NCBI RefSeq assembly: GCF_000706645.1
Contig: NZ_KL407337.1
Coordinates: 650,783 to 714,782, forward strand
Direction of reading: 5' to 3'
Source of the DNA: Bartonella rochalimae ATCC BAA-1498
GTDB lineage: Bacteria > Pseudomonadota > Alphaproteobacteria > Rhizobiales > Rhizobiaceae
Length of the DNA stretch: 64,000 nt
Positions 10,572-24,574 of the stretch are shown one piece after another. The notes under the pieces were generated by a model that was not told the origin of the DNA, ran no database searches, and was given only the letters and a program-made list of their open reading frames with translations. Made by a program: the position numbers and the translations under genes. Position 1 is the first letter of the stretch; every line of letters begins with the position of its first letter.

Positions 10572-13286
10572 ATGGTCAATTTAGGTGCTCTCGCGCATAA
10601 ATTCTTTGGTTCGGCTCATGAACGCCGTATTAAAGCATTTCGCCAAAAAATAACACAGATTAATGCCTTAGAAGAACAATTGCAAAAATTAAGCGATATG
10701 CAATTACGCCAAAAAACTGCTGAGTTTCGTAAAAGATTAACTGAAGGTGCAACGGTTGATTCGCTATTACCAGAAGCATTTGCAACTGTCCGTGAAGCAG
10801 CAAAACGTGTTTACGGCATGCGCCCTTTTGACGTACAGCTTATTGGTGGGATGGTTCTTCATAACCGAGGAATTGCTGAAATGCGTACTGGTGAAGGTAA
10901 AACATTAATGGCAACCTTACCAGTATATCTTAACGCCCTAGAAGGAAAAGGGGTCCATGTTGTTACAGTTAATGATTATCTTGCTGGTCGTGATGCTGAA
11001 ACAATGGGTAAAATCTACGATTTTTTAGGTATGACAACTGGTGTTATTCTCAATCATCTTGATAATGATTCTCGCCGAACAGCTTATGCATGTGATATTA
11101 CTTATGCAACAAATAATGAATTAGGATTTGATTATCTTCGCGATAATATGGCTTTTGACCGTAACCAAATGGTACAGCGTGGTCACTATTATGCAATTAT
11201 TGATGAAGTTGATTCAATTCTTATTGATGAAGCACGAACCCCTCTTATTATTTCTGGTCCCTTAGAAGATCGTACTGACTTTTATAATCTTATTGATGCA
11301 TTTATTCCTTTCCTAACACCAGAAGACTACGAAATAGATGAAAAACAAAAAACCACAACTTTTACTGAAATTGGTACTGAAAAAATTGAGGAAATGCTAA
11401 AAAAAGCTGGACATCTCAAAAATGAAAGCCTCTACGACATAGAAAACGTTACAATTGTCCACCATGTTAATAATGCTCTGAAAGCGCATAAATTGTTTAT
11501 CCGTGATAAAGATTATATTGTCCGAAATGGTGAGGTCGTTATCATTGATGAATTTACTGGTCGTATGATGCCAGGACGACGTTACTCTGAAGGATTACAT
11601 CAAGCATTAGAAGCCAAAGAACATGTCACTATCCAACCAGAAAACCAGACCTTAGCTTCTATTACTTTTCAAAATTATTTTCGTATGTATAAAAAATTAT
11701 CCGGTATGACTGGAACAGCTACAACGGAAGCTGAAGAATTTAGTAATACTTATGATCTTGAGGTTGTTGAAGTTCCTACAAATTTACCTGTTCAACGCCG
11801 CGATGAAGATGATGAAATTTATCGAACAGCAGAAGAAAAATATCGAGCCATTGTTCGCGATATTCGTCAAGCTCACGAAAAAGGACAACCTATTCTGGTT
11901 GGAACTACTTCTATTGAAAAGTCGGAACAGTTAGCAGAGCGCTTACGGAAAGAAGGTATCACTGATTTTCAAGTTTTAAATGCTCGTTATCATGAACAGG
12001 AAGCACATATTATAGCACAAGCAGGTGTTCCTAAAGCGTTGACTATCGCCACCAATATGGCCGGTCGTGGTACCGATATACAACTTGGTGGTAATGTTGA
12101 AATACGTATTCGGCAAGAATTGCAGAATGTACCTGAAGGCCCAGAACGAACTGCTAAAATTGAAGAAATCAAGAAAGATGTTCAACAACTGAAAGAGAAG
12201 GCATTAGCTGCTGGGGGTCTTTATGTTATTGCTACTGAACGCCACGAAAGTCGTCGAATTGATAACCAACTTCGCGGTCGTTCTGGTCGCCAGGGTGATC
12301 CTGGACGTTCAAAATTTTTTCTTTCTCTTCAAGATGATCTCATGCGTATCTTCGGTTCTGACCGTATGGATAGTATGCTGCAAAAGCTTGGACTAAAAGA
12401 AGATGAAGCCATTGCCCATCCATGGATTAATAAAGCTCTTGAGAAAGCTCAAAAAAAGGTTGAAGCACGAAATTTCGAAATTCGTAAAAATCTTTTAAAA
12501 TATGACGATGTCATGAACAATCAACGCCAAGTTGTTTTCGAACAACGCATGGAAGTTATGAATACAGAAAATTTAACTGAAATGACTGTTGAAATGCGTA
12601 ATGAAGTCATTGAAGATCTAGTAGAAACCCACATTCCATATGGAGCATACGCAGAAAAATGGAATGTGAAAGATTTACAAAAAGCACTATATCAGATTTT
12701 TAATTTGAACCTTCCAATAGAAAAATGGGCAAGCGAAGAAGGAATTGCTGAAGAGCAAATTGTAGAACGCATAACAAAGGCTGTTGAAAAATTTGAAAAG
12801 GAATGCTCTGAACGCTATAGCCCAGAAATAATCGCTTATTTTCATAAAGCTATACTACTTGAAACAATTGATACACTATGGCGTGAGCATTTGGTTCATT
12901 TAGATCATTTACGTTCTGCTGTTGGCTTCCGTGGTTATGCACAACGAGATCCTCTCAATGAGTATAAAACAGAGTCATTCGAACTCTTTCAAACTATGCT
13001 TATCAATCTCCGTAAAAATTTTATTTCTAAACTCATGCATTTTGAAATTATTCAAAAACCCGTAGAATCGCAAACACCTGAAAGATCACGCTCCCAGTAT
13101 CCTTCTAATACTCAGAACGCAAAAAATAACACCACAGCATGGGCACAGATAAACGAAAATAGGTTAGTTAATCCCGAAAAACGCAATCCTAATGATCCAA
13201 CAACATGGGGAAAAATTGGACGAAATGAATCTTGCCCTTGTGGTTCAGGCAAAAAATATAAGCATTGTCATGGGTCATTTATCTGA
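10572..13286 (+). CDS. secA: Preprotein translocase ATPase SecA
   Basis: Motor that drives unfolded preproteins through SecYEG. Visible parts in order: NBD1 with the Walker A MRTGEGKT near residue 107 and the DEAD-like [13 protein letters not shown] near 212-224; the preprotein-binding region; NBD2 with [14 protein letters not shown] and [11 protein letters not shown]; the helical scaffold and wing; and a C-terminal zinc-binding SEC-C motif [14 protein letters not shown] at about 888-901, which binds SecB and phospholipid. Length of 904 residues is standard. The linker before SEC-C is rich in Asn and Pro. The fur-like gene follows after 16 bases. Confidence 0.98.
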   Translation: MVNLGALAHKFFGSAHERRIKAFRQKITQINALEEQLQKLSDMQLRQKTAEFRKRLTEGATVDSLLPEAFATVREAAKRVYGMRPFDVQLIGGMVLHNRGIAEMRTGEGKTLMATLPVYLNALEGKGVHVVTVNDYLAGRDAETMGKIYDFLGMTTGVILNHLDNDSRRTAYACDITYATNNELGFDYLRDNMAFDRNQMVQRGHYYAIIDEVDSILIDEARTPLIISGPLEDRTDFYNLIDAFIPFLTPEDYEIDEKQKTTTFTEIGTEKIEEMLKKAGHLKNESLYDIENVTIVHHVNNALKAHKLFIRDKDYIVRNGEVVIIDEFTGRMMPGRRYSEGLHQALEAKEHVTIQPENQTLASITFQNYFRMYKKLSGMTGTATTEAEEFSNTYDLEVVEVPTNLPVQRRDEDDEIYRTAEEKYRAIVRDIRQAHEKGQPILVGTTSIEKSEQLAERLRKEGITDFQVLNARYHEQEAHIIAQAGVPKALTIATNMAGRGTDIQLGGNVEIRIRQELQNVPEGPERTAKIEEIKKDVQQLKEKALAAGGLYVIATERHESRRIDNQLRGRSGRQGDPGRSKFFLSLQDDLMRIFGSDRMDSMLQKLGLKEDEAIAHPWINKALEKAQKKVEARNFEIRKNLLKYDDVMNNQRQVVFEQRMEVMNTENLTEMTVEMRNEVIEDLVETHIPYGAYAEKWNVKDLQKALYQIFNLNLPIEKWASEEGIAEEQIVERITKAVEKFEKECSERYSPEIIAYFHKAILLETIDTLWREHLVHLDHLRSAVGFRGYAQRDPLNEYKTESFELFQTMLINLRKNFISKLMHFEIIQKPVESQTPERSRSQYPSNTQNAKNNTTAWAQINENRLVNPEKRNPNDPTTWGKIGRNESCPCGSGKKYKHCHGSFI

Positions 13287-13302
13287 AAAGTCAAATAATT
13301 AA

Positions 13303-13716
13303 ATGAATAAACAAACTTATGAAAAAGAATTACGAATTGCCGGCTTAAGAGTAACACGTCAAAGGTGTATTATTCTTGACGTCTTAGCCGACACAGATGA
13401 TCATCCGAATGCATTTGAAATTTTTCAACGTGTTCATAAAATAGATCCTAGTATTTCGCTATCAACTGTTTACCGCACAATGAAAACATTAGAAGAAAAT
13501 GGAACTATTCATCGCCATATCTTCAATGGAGGACCTTCTCGTTTTGAACAAGCAAAAGGCGAGCATCACGATCATCTTATTGATATAGACACAGGAGAAG
13601 CTATTGAATTTCATTCTGCTATCATTGAAAAACTGCAAGAAGAAATTGCCCATTCCCTTGGTTATGATATTGTTTATCATCGTCTTGAAATTTACGGGAA
13701 AAAACGCAATTCCTAA
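13303..13716 (+). CDS. fur: Ferric/manganese uptake regulator, Fur family
   Basis: Metal-dependent DNA-binding repressor. The N-terminal winged helix contains [12 protein letters not shown] and the recognition-helix region [18 protein letters not shown]. The dimerisation and metal-binding part holds [17 protein letters not shown] and ends HRLEIYGKK. The sequence is much closer to rhizobial Fur/Mur than to Irr (which has an HHHFF-type motif) or Zur. The C-terminal CxxC zinc pairs of gamma-proteobacterial Fur are absent, as in other alphaproteobacterial members. In rhizobia the homologue senses Mn; whether Fe or Mn is the signal here cannot be read from sequence. It lies 16 bases after secA and may be co-transcribed. 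Confidence 0.88.
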   Translation: MNKQTYEKELRIAGLRVTRQRCIILDVLADTDDHPNAFEIFQRVHKIDPSISLSTVYRTMKTLEENGTIHRHIFNGGPSRFEQAKGEHHDHLIDIDTGEAIEFHSAIIEKLQEEIAHSLGYDIVYHRLEIYGKKRNS

Positions 13717-13899
13717 ATTAATAGACCTATATGTATAATGAAAAATATTATTTATGCACACCAAATTTTTACATAAATTTATTTTAAAATTCTATAATTT
13801 GGTTGGCAAGAGCATTTTTCTTCTTTATCACCCCCTGTAATAATATAATATATAATATTATCAACTATCTAATACTCAATAAATTAGGCCAATATTGCC

Positions 13900-14975
13900 A
13901 TGGTTTCTTTGCCACAAGACCGCATGAAGCAACTTGAAAAACGCTTCAAAATAATCGAAAGCCAAATGGCTGAGAATCCAAATGCGGAAACATATGTAAA
14001 ACTAGCGTCCGAATACGCAGAATTACAGCCAATTATAGCTCCTATACGAACATTAAATTCTCTCCATAAAGAAATAGCAGAGCTCGAAACTATAATAAGT
14101 GATACACAAACAGATACAGAAATGCGTAATTTAGCTCAAGAAGAGCTATCATCATTATCTCAAAAAATTCAAGAACTTGAGCAAGAACTCCAAATTCTTC
14201 TTTTGCCCAAAGACATTGCTGATGAAAAAAGTGTTATCATTGAAATTAGAGCAGGAACAGGAGGATCAGAAGCAGCACTTTTTGCAGGAAATCTTTTTCG
14301 TATGTATGAACGTTATGCAAATACTCACAACTGGAAAGTTGAAATCATTTCTTTGAGTGATGGTGAAGTTGGTGGATATAAAGAAATTATTGCAACCATT
14401 TCAGGAAAAGGTGTATTTTCCAAGCTTAAGTTTGAATCAGGTGTCCATCGCGTGCAACGCATCCCTGAAACAGAAACAGGAGGACGCATTCATACATCTG
14501 CCGCCACTGTTGCAGTTTTACCAGAAGCAGAAGAAATTGATATCGAAATTCGCCCAGAAGATATCCGTATTGATACAATGCGCGCATCTGGTGCTGGTGG
14601 GCAACATGTCAATACAACTGATTCAGCTGTTCGTATTACGCATATTCCAACAGGAATTATGGTTGTTCAAGCAGAAAAATCACAACATCAAAATCGCGCA
14701 CGCGCTCTCCAAATTTTACGTGCGCGTTTATTCGATATTGAACGGCAAAAAGCAGAGAGTGAACGTTCAGCATCCCGAAAAACTCAAGTTGGTTCTGGTG
14801 ATCGATCAGAACGTATCCGTACCTATAATTTTCCACAAGGACGAGTAACTGACCATCGTATTAATCTGACTCTCTATAAACTTGATCGTATCATGGAAGG
14901 AGATTTAAATGAGTTGATTAATGCACTCATTTCTGATCATCAGACAACGCTCCTTACTGAAATGGATCATAGTAG

Positions 14976-14979
<4 letters not shown>
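13900..14979 (+). CDS. prfA: Peptide chain release factor 1
   Basis: Recognises UAA and UAG stop codons and triggers peptide release. The anticodon-like P-x-T tripeptide is present as PET in [14 protein letters not shown], and the catalytic GGQ lies in [13 protein letters not shown] near residue 232, where the Gln is normally methylated by the product of the next gene. N-terminal helical domain about 1-100. Length of 359 residues is standard. Its stop overlaps the start of prmC by 4 bases (ATGA), a coupled arrangement seen widely. Confidence 0.97.
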
Positions 14980-18956
<3,977 letters not shown>

Positions 18957-18975
<19 letters not shown>

Positions 18976-19355
18976 AACTTTTCCAATCCTTTTTTAACAC
19001 AAATAACGTCTTCCTTAGTTCCTCGCAGCTCAAAACGATAGAGGCAAGGTACACAACATTTCTCTGCAATGATCTTGCTCGCTAAATTATAATAACGACC
19101 AAAATTACGATTTCCGCCACCAATGACACCACGAACCAATTTGCGGTTTTCCTCCTCATTAAGAAAATGAATAACTGCTTTTGGCACAGCCAATCTACCT
19201 TCACCATCTGCATAAGTAGGTACAGCTAACACATACGGCTCTCTAACCAATATTGACGGATTTTTTTTATCAATTTTGAAAAGCCGTTGACCAAGCTGAG
19301 AAACAAAATATTCAGTATTACCCGTTGCACTCGAATAATAAACAATAAGCCCCAT
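18957..19355 (-). CDS. nrdI: Flavodoxin-like protein NrdI
   Basis: Supplies the oxidant for assembly of the manganese-tyrosyl cofactor of NrdF. The N terminus [17 protein letters not shown] is the flavin phosphate loop, and [14 protein letters not shown] is the NrdI signature near the flavin ring. Length of 132 residues is normal. The ATG overlaps the nrdH stop (TAATG) and the 3' end overlaps nrdE. Confidence 0.95.
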
Positions 19356-19585
19356 TAGCTACAAAGACCATTAATCATATCTGGTCTAAAACCCGACCAA
19401 TGATTATCACCGCAAATCACTACAGGCACTTGGCGATATCCTAAAGACTGAACAAAATTATACGCTTGTTCATCACAAGAAATATCAATAACATTATAAT
19501 CAATACCCTTAGCATCAAAAGCACGACAGGTAGCATCACATTGAACACAAGATGGTTTACTATAAATAGTGATCATTCTTTTCAA
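19355..19585 (-). CDS. nrdH: Glutaredoxin-like electron donor NrdH
   Basis: Small redoxin that reduces NrdE and is itself reduced by thioredoxin reductase. The active site is CVQC at residues 13-16, followed by the NrdH-type sequence DATCRAFDAKGI. The C-terminal GFRPDMI loop (WSGFRPDMINGL) is also diagnostic. Length of 76 residues. It is the first gene of nrdHIEF. An alternative in-frame ATG lies three codons in. Confidence 0.95.
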   Translation of the reverse strand: MKRMITIYSKPSCVQCDATCRAFDAKGIDYNVIDISCDEQAYNFVQSLGYRQVPVVICGDNHWSGFRPDMINGLCS

Positions 19586-20086
19586 CTTTCATAATTCAAA
19601 AAAAATAACTCAGAAAAACATTAATTCTGATAATCTCACAATATTTACACAATAATTACATACAAAACGCCTAGTCATATTTTAGTTAAAATGACTTATA
19701 AACTGTCGAACGCATCTTTAAATCACTACATTTTCTTTAAAAAACATAGGACAAACGAAGAAAGGCCTTGCGATCCTAATAACTGTTCTTCGTTACACAA
19801 CAACTATTCACTAGCATTTTTCTTGTTTCGCTATTTTTTAATTAAACGTATCATAAAGCCAATTAACCTCGTAGCCTTTGCAGCCATTTTGTTAGCGTCT
19901 TCATCTGTTTTTCATCGCAAAAAACTTTAATATACAGACAATGAACAAAAAAACTCCCCTAAGGTGATACTTTAATTGAACTGCTACTCTAAAAATAATA
20001 ATACTTTACTGTGAAATAATCTAGTTTCAATAAAATGAACAATGTATTCACATTTAGCGTTTATTTTGAATCACCGATCATTTTAG

Positions 20087-20100
20087 TACTATATATAGTA
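20087..20100. promoter_or_regulatory. Perfect palindrome resembling an NrdR box
   Basis: TACTATATATAGTA is a perfect 14-bp palindrome. Its core CTATATATAG fits the NrdR-box core CwATATATwG. NrdR represses ribonucleotide reductase genes, and nrdH is divergent 500 bases away. Against the assignment: NrdR sites usually come in pairs about three helical turns apart and close to the start, and no second copy was seen. Confidence 0.35.
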
Positions 20101-20212
20101 TACATACACATGATTTCGTCAAGAGAAATTCAAAGCTATTTTTAATTTTCCACGATCTTCCCATTACCATGCAAAGTCTCTTAAAAACATAAGAAAATAA
20201 TATAATACTTTA

Positions 20213-20241
20213 TTGACATATGTAATTATATAACATAACTT
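20213..20241 (+). promoter_or_regulatory. Promoter with overlapping Zur-like operator for the zinc importer
   Basis: TTGACA at 20213-20218 is a consensus -35 element, with an A/T-rich -10 candidate (TAACTT) 17 bases later at 20236-20241. Covering the spacer is the imperfect inverted repeat TATGTAATTATATAACATA at 20219-20237 (7 of 9 base pairs match). Its shape (GTAA...TTAC-like arms around an AT core) resembles alphaproteobacterial Zur boxes. Position and neighbour gene make zinc repression a sensible inference. Confidence 0.45.
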
Positions 20242-20275
20242 TTTAAAATATTAAAAGATAGAGAATGGTATCAAT

Positions 20276-21016
20276 ATGAGCTTACAGTTCAACAATGTGA
20301 CATTCGGTTACACAAACAGAATTGTTATAAAAAATTTTTCAGCAAAACTGACAACAAATTCATTAATTGCCATAACCGGTGATAACGGTTCTGGGAAATC
20401 TACACTTCTCAAAACTATTGCCAGATTAATTAAACCTATCAGTGGTAAAATTACAAAACTCACAAAAAGCCGCATTGCTTACCTAGGTCAATACTGTGAT
20501 ATTGATCGAACATTCCCAGCTGATGTAGAAACACTCGTTAAAATGGGACTATGGTCTTTCTGTGGATTATGGAAAAGCCAGCGTTCCTATCAATATAAAA
20601 TTCAAAATGCGCTAGAAGTAGTTGGGCTTGCAGCGCTCGCTCACCGCTCCCTGAATACACTATCAAATGGACAACTACAACGTGCTCTTTTTGCACGTAT
20701 TATTGTCCAAGATTCGGATATTATATTGCTTGATGAACCTTTCAATGGTGTGGATCTTAAAACCCAAAAGGATCTCCTAACACTGATCACTCATTGGCAA
20801 CAAAAAGGCCGCACAATTCTTATAGCACTTCATGATCCTTTTATTGTTCAAGAATATTTTCCACAAATGATTCATATCCATAAACAGCATGCTTTTTATG
20901 GAGAAACGACACAGTTATTAAGCGCCAATAATCATCTTGTTACGCCATCTCTCATATCCAATTTTTCCATGTTATTCCACAAGAACAAGCCTTTGCGGTC
21001 AAGTAATTTTATCTAA
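20276..21016 (+). CDS. aztA: Zinc ABC importer ATP-binding protein (AztA/ZnuC type)
   Basis: ATPase of a metal ABC importer. Walker A GDNGSGKST lies at residues 36-44, the signature LSNGQLQRALFAR near 134-146 and Walker B DIILLDEPF near 154-162, followed by the switch histidine in IALHDP. Length of 246 residues. It is the first gene of a three-gene operon with the permease and binding protein. The order ATPase-permease-binding protein and the permease sequence resemble the AztABC system of Paracoccus more than classical ZnuACB. ZnuC remains an acceptable name. Confidence 0.85.
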   Translation: MSLQFNNVTFGYTNRIVIKNFSAKLTTNSLIAITGDNGSGKSTLLKTIARLIKPISGKITKLTKSRIAYLGQYCDIDRTFPADVETLVKMGLWSFCGLWKSQRSYQYKIQNALEVVGLAALAHRSLNTLSNGQLQRALFARIIVQDSDIILLDEPFNGVDLKTQKDLLTLITHWQQKGRTILIALHDPFIVQEYFPQMIHIHKQHAFYGETTQLLSANNHLVTPSLISNFSMLFHKNKPLRSSNFI

Positions 21017-21031
21017 ACTGGATCATCACAC

Positions 21032-21922
21032 GTGTACGCATTTTTTTTCGCGCCTTTTATTGATTTCCAATTTATGCAAAATGCTTTAATTGGTTCTGTT
21101 TTATTAACGATCAGTGCTTGTCCCATTGGAGTATTTTTAATGTTACGTGGTATGAGCTTAACAGGTGATGCAATATCACACGCTATTCTTCCTGGTGTTG
21201 CCATTGCTTTTCTTTTCTGTGGTTTTTCTCCAATATTCATGACTCTTGGTGGAGTTGGAGCTGGTATTATTGTTTCATTAGCAACTACTTTAATTTCAAG
21301 AAATAGTTTTCAAAAAGAAGATGCCTCAATGACTGTCTTCTATCTTTTTGCATTAGCAACAGGTGTCATAATTATTTCACTCAAAGGATCAACAATTGAT
21401 TTATTGCATCTTTTATTCGGTTCAGTGCTTTCTATTAATATACAAGCCATTTTGCTTATTACTGTTATAATGCTCATAACAATAAGTAGTCTGTGTATTT
21501 TTTGGCGAGCTCTTGTAGTAGAAAGTTTTGATTCACTATTTTTAAAATCACTTTCTCCACTAGGAAAATATGTTCACATGTTATTACTTGGGCTCATGGT
21601 ATTAAACCTTGTTGGCGGTTTTCAATCATTAGGAACACTTATGTCCGTCGGCATTATGATGATTCCAGCCATCACTGCCCGTTTTTGGCTTTCGCGTTTG
21701 GGCTCTATTTGTATATTATCGATTATTTTAGGAATCATTGCCAGTGTATTTGGCCTTCTGCTCTCTTTTCATAAATCCCTACCCTCTGGTGCGTCTATTA
21801 TTATAGTTGCAGGCTCTATCTATCTTCTCACCTGTCTTATAAGTCCACGTGGACTCATTGCAACCTGGTTTCCTCGTCTTTTTCTATACATCCTTTCCAT
21901 CATAAGGAAACAGCATGCATAA
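21032..21922 (+). CDS. aztB: Zinc ABC importer permease (AztB/ZnuB type)
   Basis: Membrane subunit of the ABC-3 metal permease family. The 296 residues contain about eight hydrophobic helices. Typical stretches are GVFLMLRGMSLTGDAISHA, the conserved helix with LPGVAIAFL, and VLNLVGGFQSLGTLMSVG followed by MMIPAITARF. These parts agree with AztB-like permeases I recall. The start is a GTG at 21032, 15 bases after the aztA stop. The next gene begins 8 bases before this one ends. Confidence 0.87.
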   Translation: MYAFFFAPFIDFQFMQNALIGSVLLTISACPIGVFLMLRGMSLTGDAISHAILPGVAIAFLFCGFSPIFMTLGGVGAGIIVSLATTLISRNSFQKEDASMTVFYLFALATGVIIISLKGSTIDLLHLLFGSVLSINIQAILLITVIMLITISSLCIFWRALVVESFDSLFLKSLSPLGKYVHMLLLGLMVLNLVGGFQSLGTLMSVGIMMIPAITARFWLSRLGSICILSIILGIIASVFGLLLSFHKSLPSGASIIIVAGSIYLLTCLISPRGLIATWFPRLFLYILSIIRKQHA

Positions 21923-22826
21923 ATTTGCTAAACTATTTTTTCGTCTGATCTCTCTTCTATTACTTCTCTTCCCACTTTCTGCCATTGCACATCAAAAAAT
22001 TAATGTTGTCACAAGCTTTTCTATTCTTACAGACTTAGTAAAAAATGTAGGAGGCCATCATATCTCAATCACCACCTTTGTTGGTCCTAATACAAGCATC
22101 CATAGTTACGAACCAACACCCCGTGATGCAAAAACTATTAAAAATGCTCATATTATTTTCATCAACGGTCTGTATTTAGAAGATTTCATTAATCGGCTCA
22201 CGATAGCAACTGGAACAAAAGCACTTCTTGTAGAAGTTAGTGCTAATATTTCCCCATTAGAAATTAAACATGAACAACGTAACAAGACACATTACCACGG
22301 TAGTATTGATCCACATGCTTGGCAAACTATCCCCAATGTTGAAACATACGTTAAGAATATTGCTGCTGCTTTCTGTAAAATAGATCAACAATCATGTGAA
22401 AATTATAATAAAAACGCTCAGACTTATATTCAAAAACTAAAAGCACTGCATACAACTATTACAACACAAATTTCTACTATCCCGAAAGACAAGCGAACTA
22501 TTATCACATCTCATAATGCCTTTAGTTATTTTGCTCATGAATATGGATTCACCATCCTTGCTCCCGAAAATGCTTCAAAAGAAGCTACTGCAGCAGATGT
22601 TGCCAAACTTATTAAACAAATTAAAAACAATAAAGTATCCGCATTATTTGTTGAAAACATCTCTAATCCTCGTCTTATAGAACAAATTTCAAAAGAAACA
22701 GGTTTAAAAATCGGGGGCGTACTTTATTCCGATGCATTATCCGAAAAAGAGGGTCCTGCTGCGACTTATCTTGATATGATGGAATACAATGTTAACACCA
22801 TCATTAACGCAATAAACAAATGTTAG
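21915..22826 (+). CDS. aztC: Zinc ABC importer substrate-binding protein (AztC/ZnuA type)
   Basis: Periplasmic cluster A-I metal receptor. A signal peptide covers about residues 1-25 (core LFFRLISLLLLLFPLSAIA). The four ligand positions can be seen: His in SIHSYEPTP, His in DPHAW, His in TSHNAF and Asp in YSDALSEKEG. A His at the third position, where Mn-binding relatives have Glu, favours zinc. The flexible loop between the first and second ligands is short (HEQRNKTHYHG), unlike the long His-rich loop of ZnuA, again like AztC. No AztD chaperone gene is present next to it. Confidence 0.87.
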   Translation: MHKFAKLFFRLISLLLLLFPLSAIAHQKINVVTSFSILTDLVKNVGGHHISITTFVGPNTSIHSYEPTPRDAKTIKNAHIIFINGLYLEDFINRLTIATGTKALLVEVSANISPLEIKHEQRNKTHYHGSIDPHAWQTIPNVETYVKNIAAAFCKIDQQSCENYNKNAQTYIQKLKALHTTITTQISTIPKDKRTIITSHNAFSYFAHEYGFTILAPENASKEATAADVAKLIKQIKNNKVSALFVENISNPRLIEQISKETGLKIGGVLYSDALSEKEGPAATYLDMMEYNVNTIINAINKC

Positions 22827-23150
22827 GGCACATAATATTACTGGAATGTTAAACAATAACCCTAAAGACTATCTCACTTCATCTAAATGTCCTTAATTGT
22901 TTGCCTCTCTCATTACCTTTTTCATTTTTTTTTAGAATTATTGTCATTTTATAATGCAACCGTTACAGCTACATCCAGACAATCATAAAAGTTGTAAAAT
23001 TGGTCAATTTACACAAATTCGTTTGACCTTTGCATGGTTCATGTTTAAATGAAATGGCATCTTTGCGAAATAGAACCATCATGATATATTTATGAATTAT
23101 ATTAATAGTTCTGAAAAAACCGTGCTCAATCAATTCAAAAAGGGTGAATC
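22827..23150 (+). promoter_or_regulatory. Upstream region of the ugp operon with an operator-like inverted repeat
   Basis: No gene. An inverted repeat with one bulge occupies 22992-23016: left arm TTGTAAAATTG, right arm CAATTTACACAA. It is followed by TTGACC at 23023-23028 and TTAAAT at 23045-23050 (16-base spacer), a plausible promoter. I looked for tandem PhoB boxes, expected upstream of ugp genes, and saw only a partial GTCAT at about 22941. Confidence 0.35.
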
Positions 23151-24476
23151 ATGAATCGTCTTTATCTTTTCTCGGCAGCATTTATGATTGCTATAACTGC
23201 AGCAACAGCTGGTTTTGCACAAACAAAAATTAGCTTTTGGCACTCTATGAGTGGAGATCTAGGAAAACAAACTGAAAATCTTATCAATGATTTTAATAAA
23301 AGCCAATCTGATTACAAAATTATTCCTTCATTTCGTGGGGAATATGAAGAAAGCATGATATCACTTATCGCAGCATTTCGAGGGAAAAAACAACCGGTTC
23401 TCGCTCAAATTTATGAAATTGGCACAAGTACTATGATGGCTGCAAAAGGTGTGATCTATCCACTTTATCAACTCATGGCTGACACAAAGCAAGAATTTGA
23501 TACCTTAGACTATTTACCTGCTATCAGTAGCTATTATTCTGATACGCAAGGACGTATGCTCTCTATGCCATTTAATGTTTCAGCTCCAATTCTTTTTTAT
23601 AATAAGGATATTTTTAAAAAAGCGGGGCTTGATCCAGAACAACCACCCAAAACATGGAAAGATATAGAAGATTTTTCACAAAAAATTCTTGATAGTAAAG
23701 CTGCAAGTTGTGGTTTTACAATGACTTATGCTGCACAATGGATTGGCGTAGAAAATTTTTCAGCATTTCATAACATTCCTGTAGGAACAAAAAGAAATGG
23801 ACTTGATGGACTTGATGCAGAACTAACATTGAACAGTCCTTTGCAAATACGCATGTGGACAGATTTTAAAAGATGGTCAGATAAAGGTATTTTTCGTTAC
23901 GGTGGCCCAGCTGGTGCACTCGATTCAACACCAATGTTTATGGCACAAAGTTGTGCAATTTTAATACAATCATCAGGATCACGTGGTGGAATCGTTTCAG
24001 AAGCCCAATTTAATGTTGGATTTGGTATGCTTCCCTATTATGATGATGTAAAAGATGCACCACAAAACTCAATTATTGGTGGTGCTTCTATTTGGATTTT
24101 GAAAGGTCATACATCTAAAGAATACGCGGGTGCAGCAGCTTTTCTTAAATTCCTCTCACAAACAAATAATCAAGCTAAATGGCATCAAAAAACAGGATAC
24201 CTTCCTCTCACAAACGCCGCTTACGAATTAAGTCGAGAACAAAATTTTTATGATAAGAATCCAGGTGCAGATATTGCTATTCAACAAATCAATTTAAATC
24301 CACCAACAGAAAATTCAAAAGGAATAAGGTTTGGTAGCTTACCGCAAATTCGTTCGATTCTTGATCAAGAATTAGAGGCTGTTCTAAATGGTTCTAAATC
24401 ACCAAAAGAGGGATTAGATGAAGTAGTTGAACGTGGTAATAAACTTTTACGTGAATTTGAAAAAGCCAATCATTAA
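23151..24476 (+). CDS. ugpB: sn-Glycerol-3-phosphate ABC importer, binding protein
   Basis: Periplasmic receptor that captures glycerol-3-phosphate or glycerophosphodiesters. A signal peptide is followed by QTKISFWHSMSGDLGKQTE, the UgpB-type N terminus. SGSRGGIVSEAQFNVGFGM and NSIIGGASIWILKGHT lie in the ligand cleft region. Length of 441 residues is normal for UgpB. It is the first gene of ugpBAEC, with a 98-base gap before ugpA, often used for stabilising the binding-protein message. Confidence 0.94.
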   Translation: MNRLYLFSAAFMIAITAATAGFAQTKISFWHSMSGDLGKQTENLINDFNKSQSDYKIIPSFRGEYEESMISLIAAFRGKKQPVLAQIYEIGTSTMMAAKGVIYPLYQLMADTKQEFDTLDYLPAISSYYSDTQGRMLSMPFNVSAPILFYNKDIFKKAGLDPEQPPKTWKDIEDFSQKILDSKAASCGFTMTYAAQWIGVENFSAFHNIPVGTKRNGLDGLDAELTLNSPLQIRMWTDFKRWSDKGIFRYGGPAGALDSTPMFMAQSCAILIQSSGSRGGIVSEAQFNVGFGMLPYYDDVKDAPQNSIIGGASIWILKGHTSKEYAGAAAFLKFLSQTNNQAKWHQKTGYLPLTNAAYELSREQNFYDKNPGADIAIQQINLNPPTENSKGIRFGSLPQIRSILDQELEAVLNGSKSPKEGLDEVVERGNKLLREFEKANH

Positions 24477-24574
24477 CGTTTCATGATCATTGTTCAAAGT
24501 TGAAAAATTAGATCTTGAAAAACGGTATATTTCAATTCCTTTTTCCCGATGACTCTTATTAAAGAGCCCTGCAC

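Larger units (their letters stand above)
19586..20275. other. 690-base intergenic region between nrdH and the zinc transporter
   Basis: No credible gene. A plus-strand frame at 19691-19930 lacks a ribosome binding site and protein-like composition. On the minus strand 26 codons around 19830-19910 read like an amphipathic peptide (MAAKATRLIGFMIRLIKK) but have no Shine-Dalgarno sequence. The region holds the palindrome at 20087-20100 and the operator/promoter at 20213-20241, listed separately. Confidence 0.5.

Noticed and set aside
19691..19930. Plus-strand frame of 79 codons between nrdH and aztA
   Set aside because: No ribosome binding site, no family resemblance, and composition typical of random AT-rich sequence.
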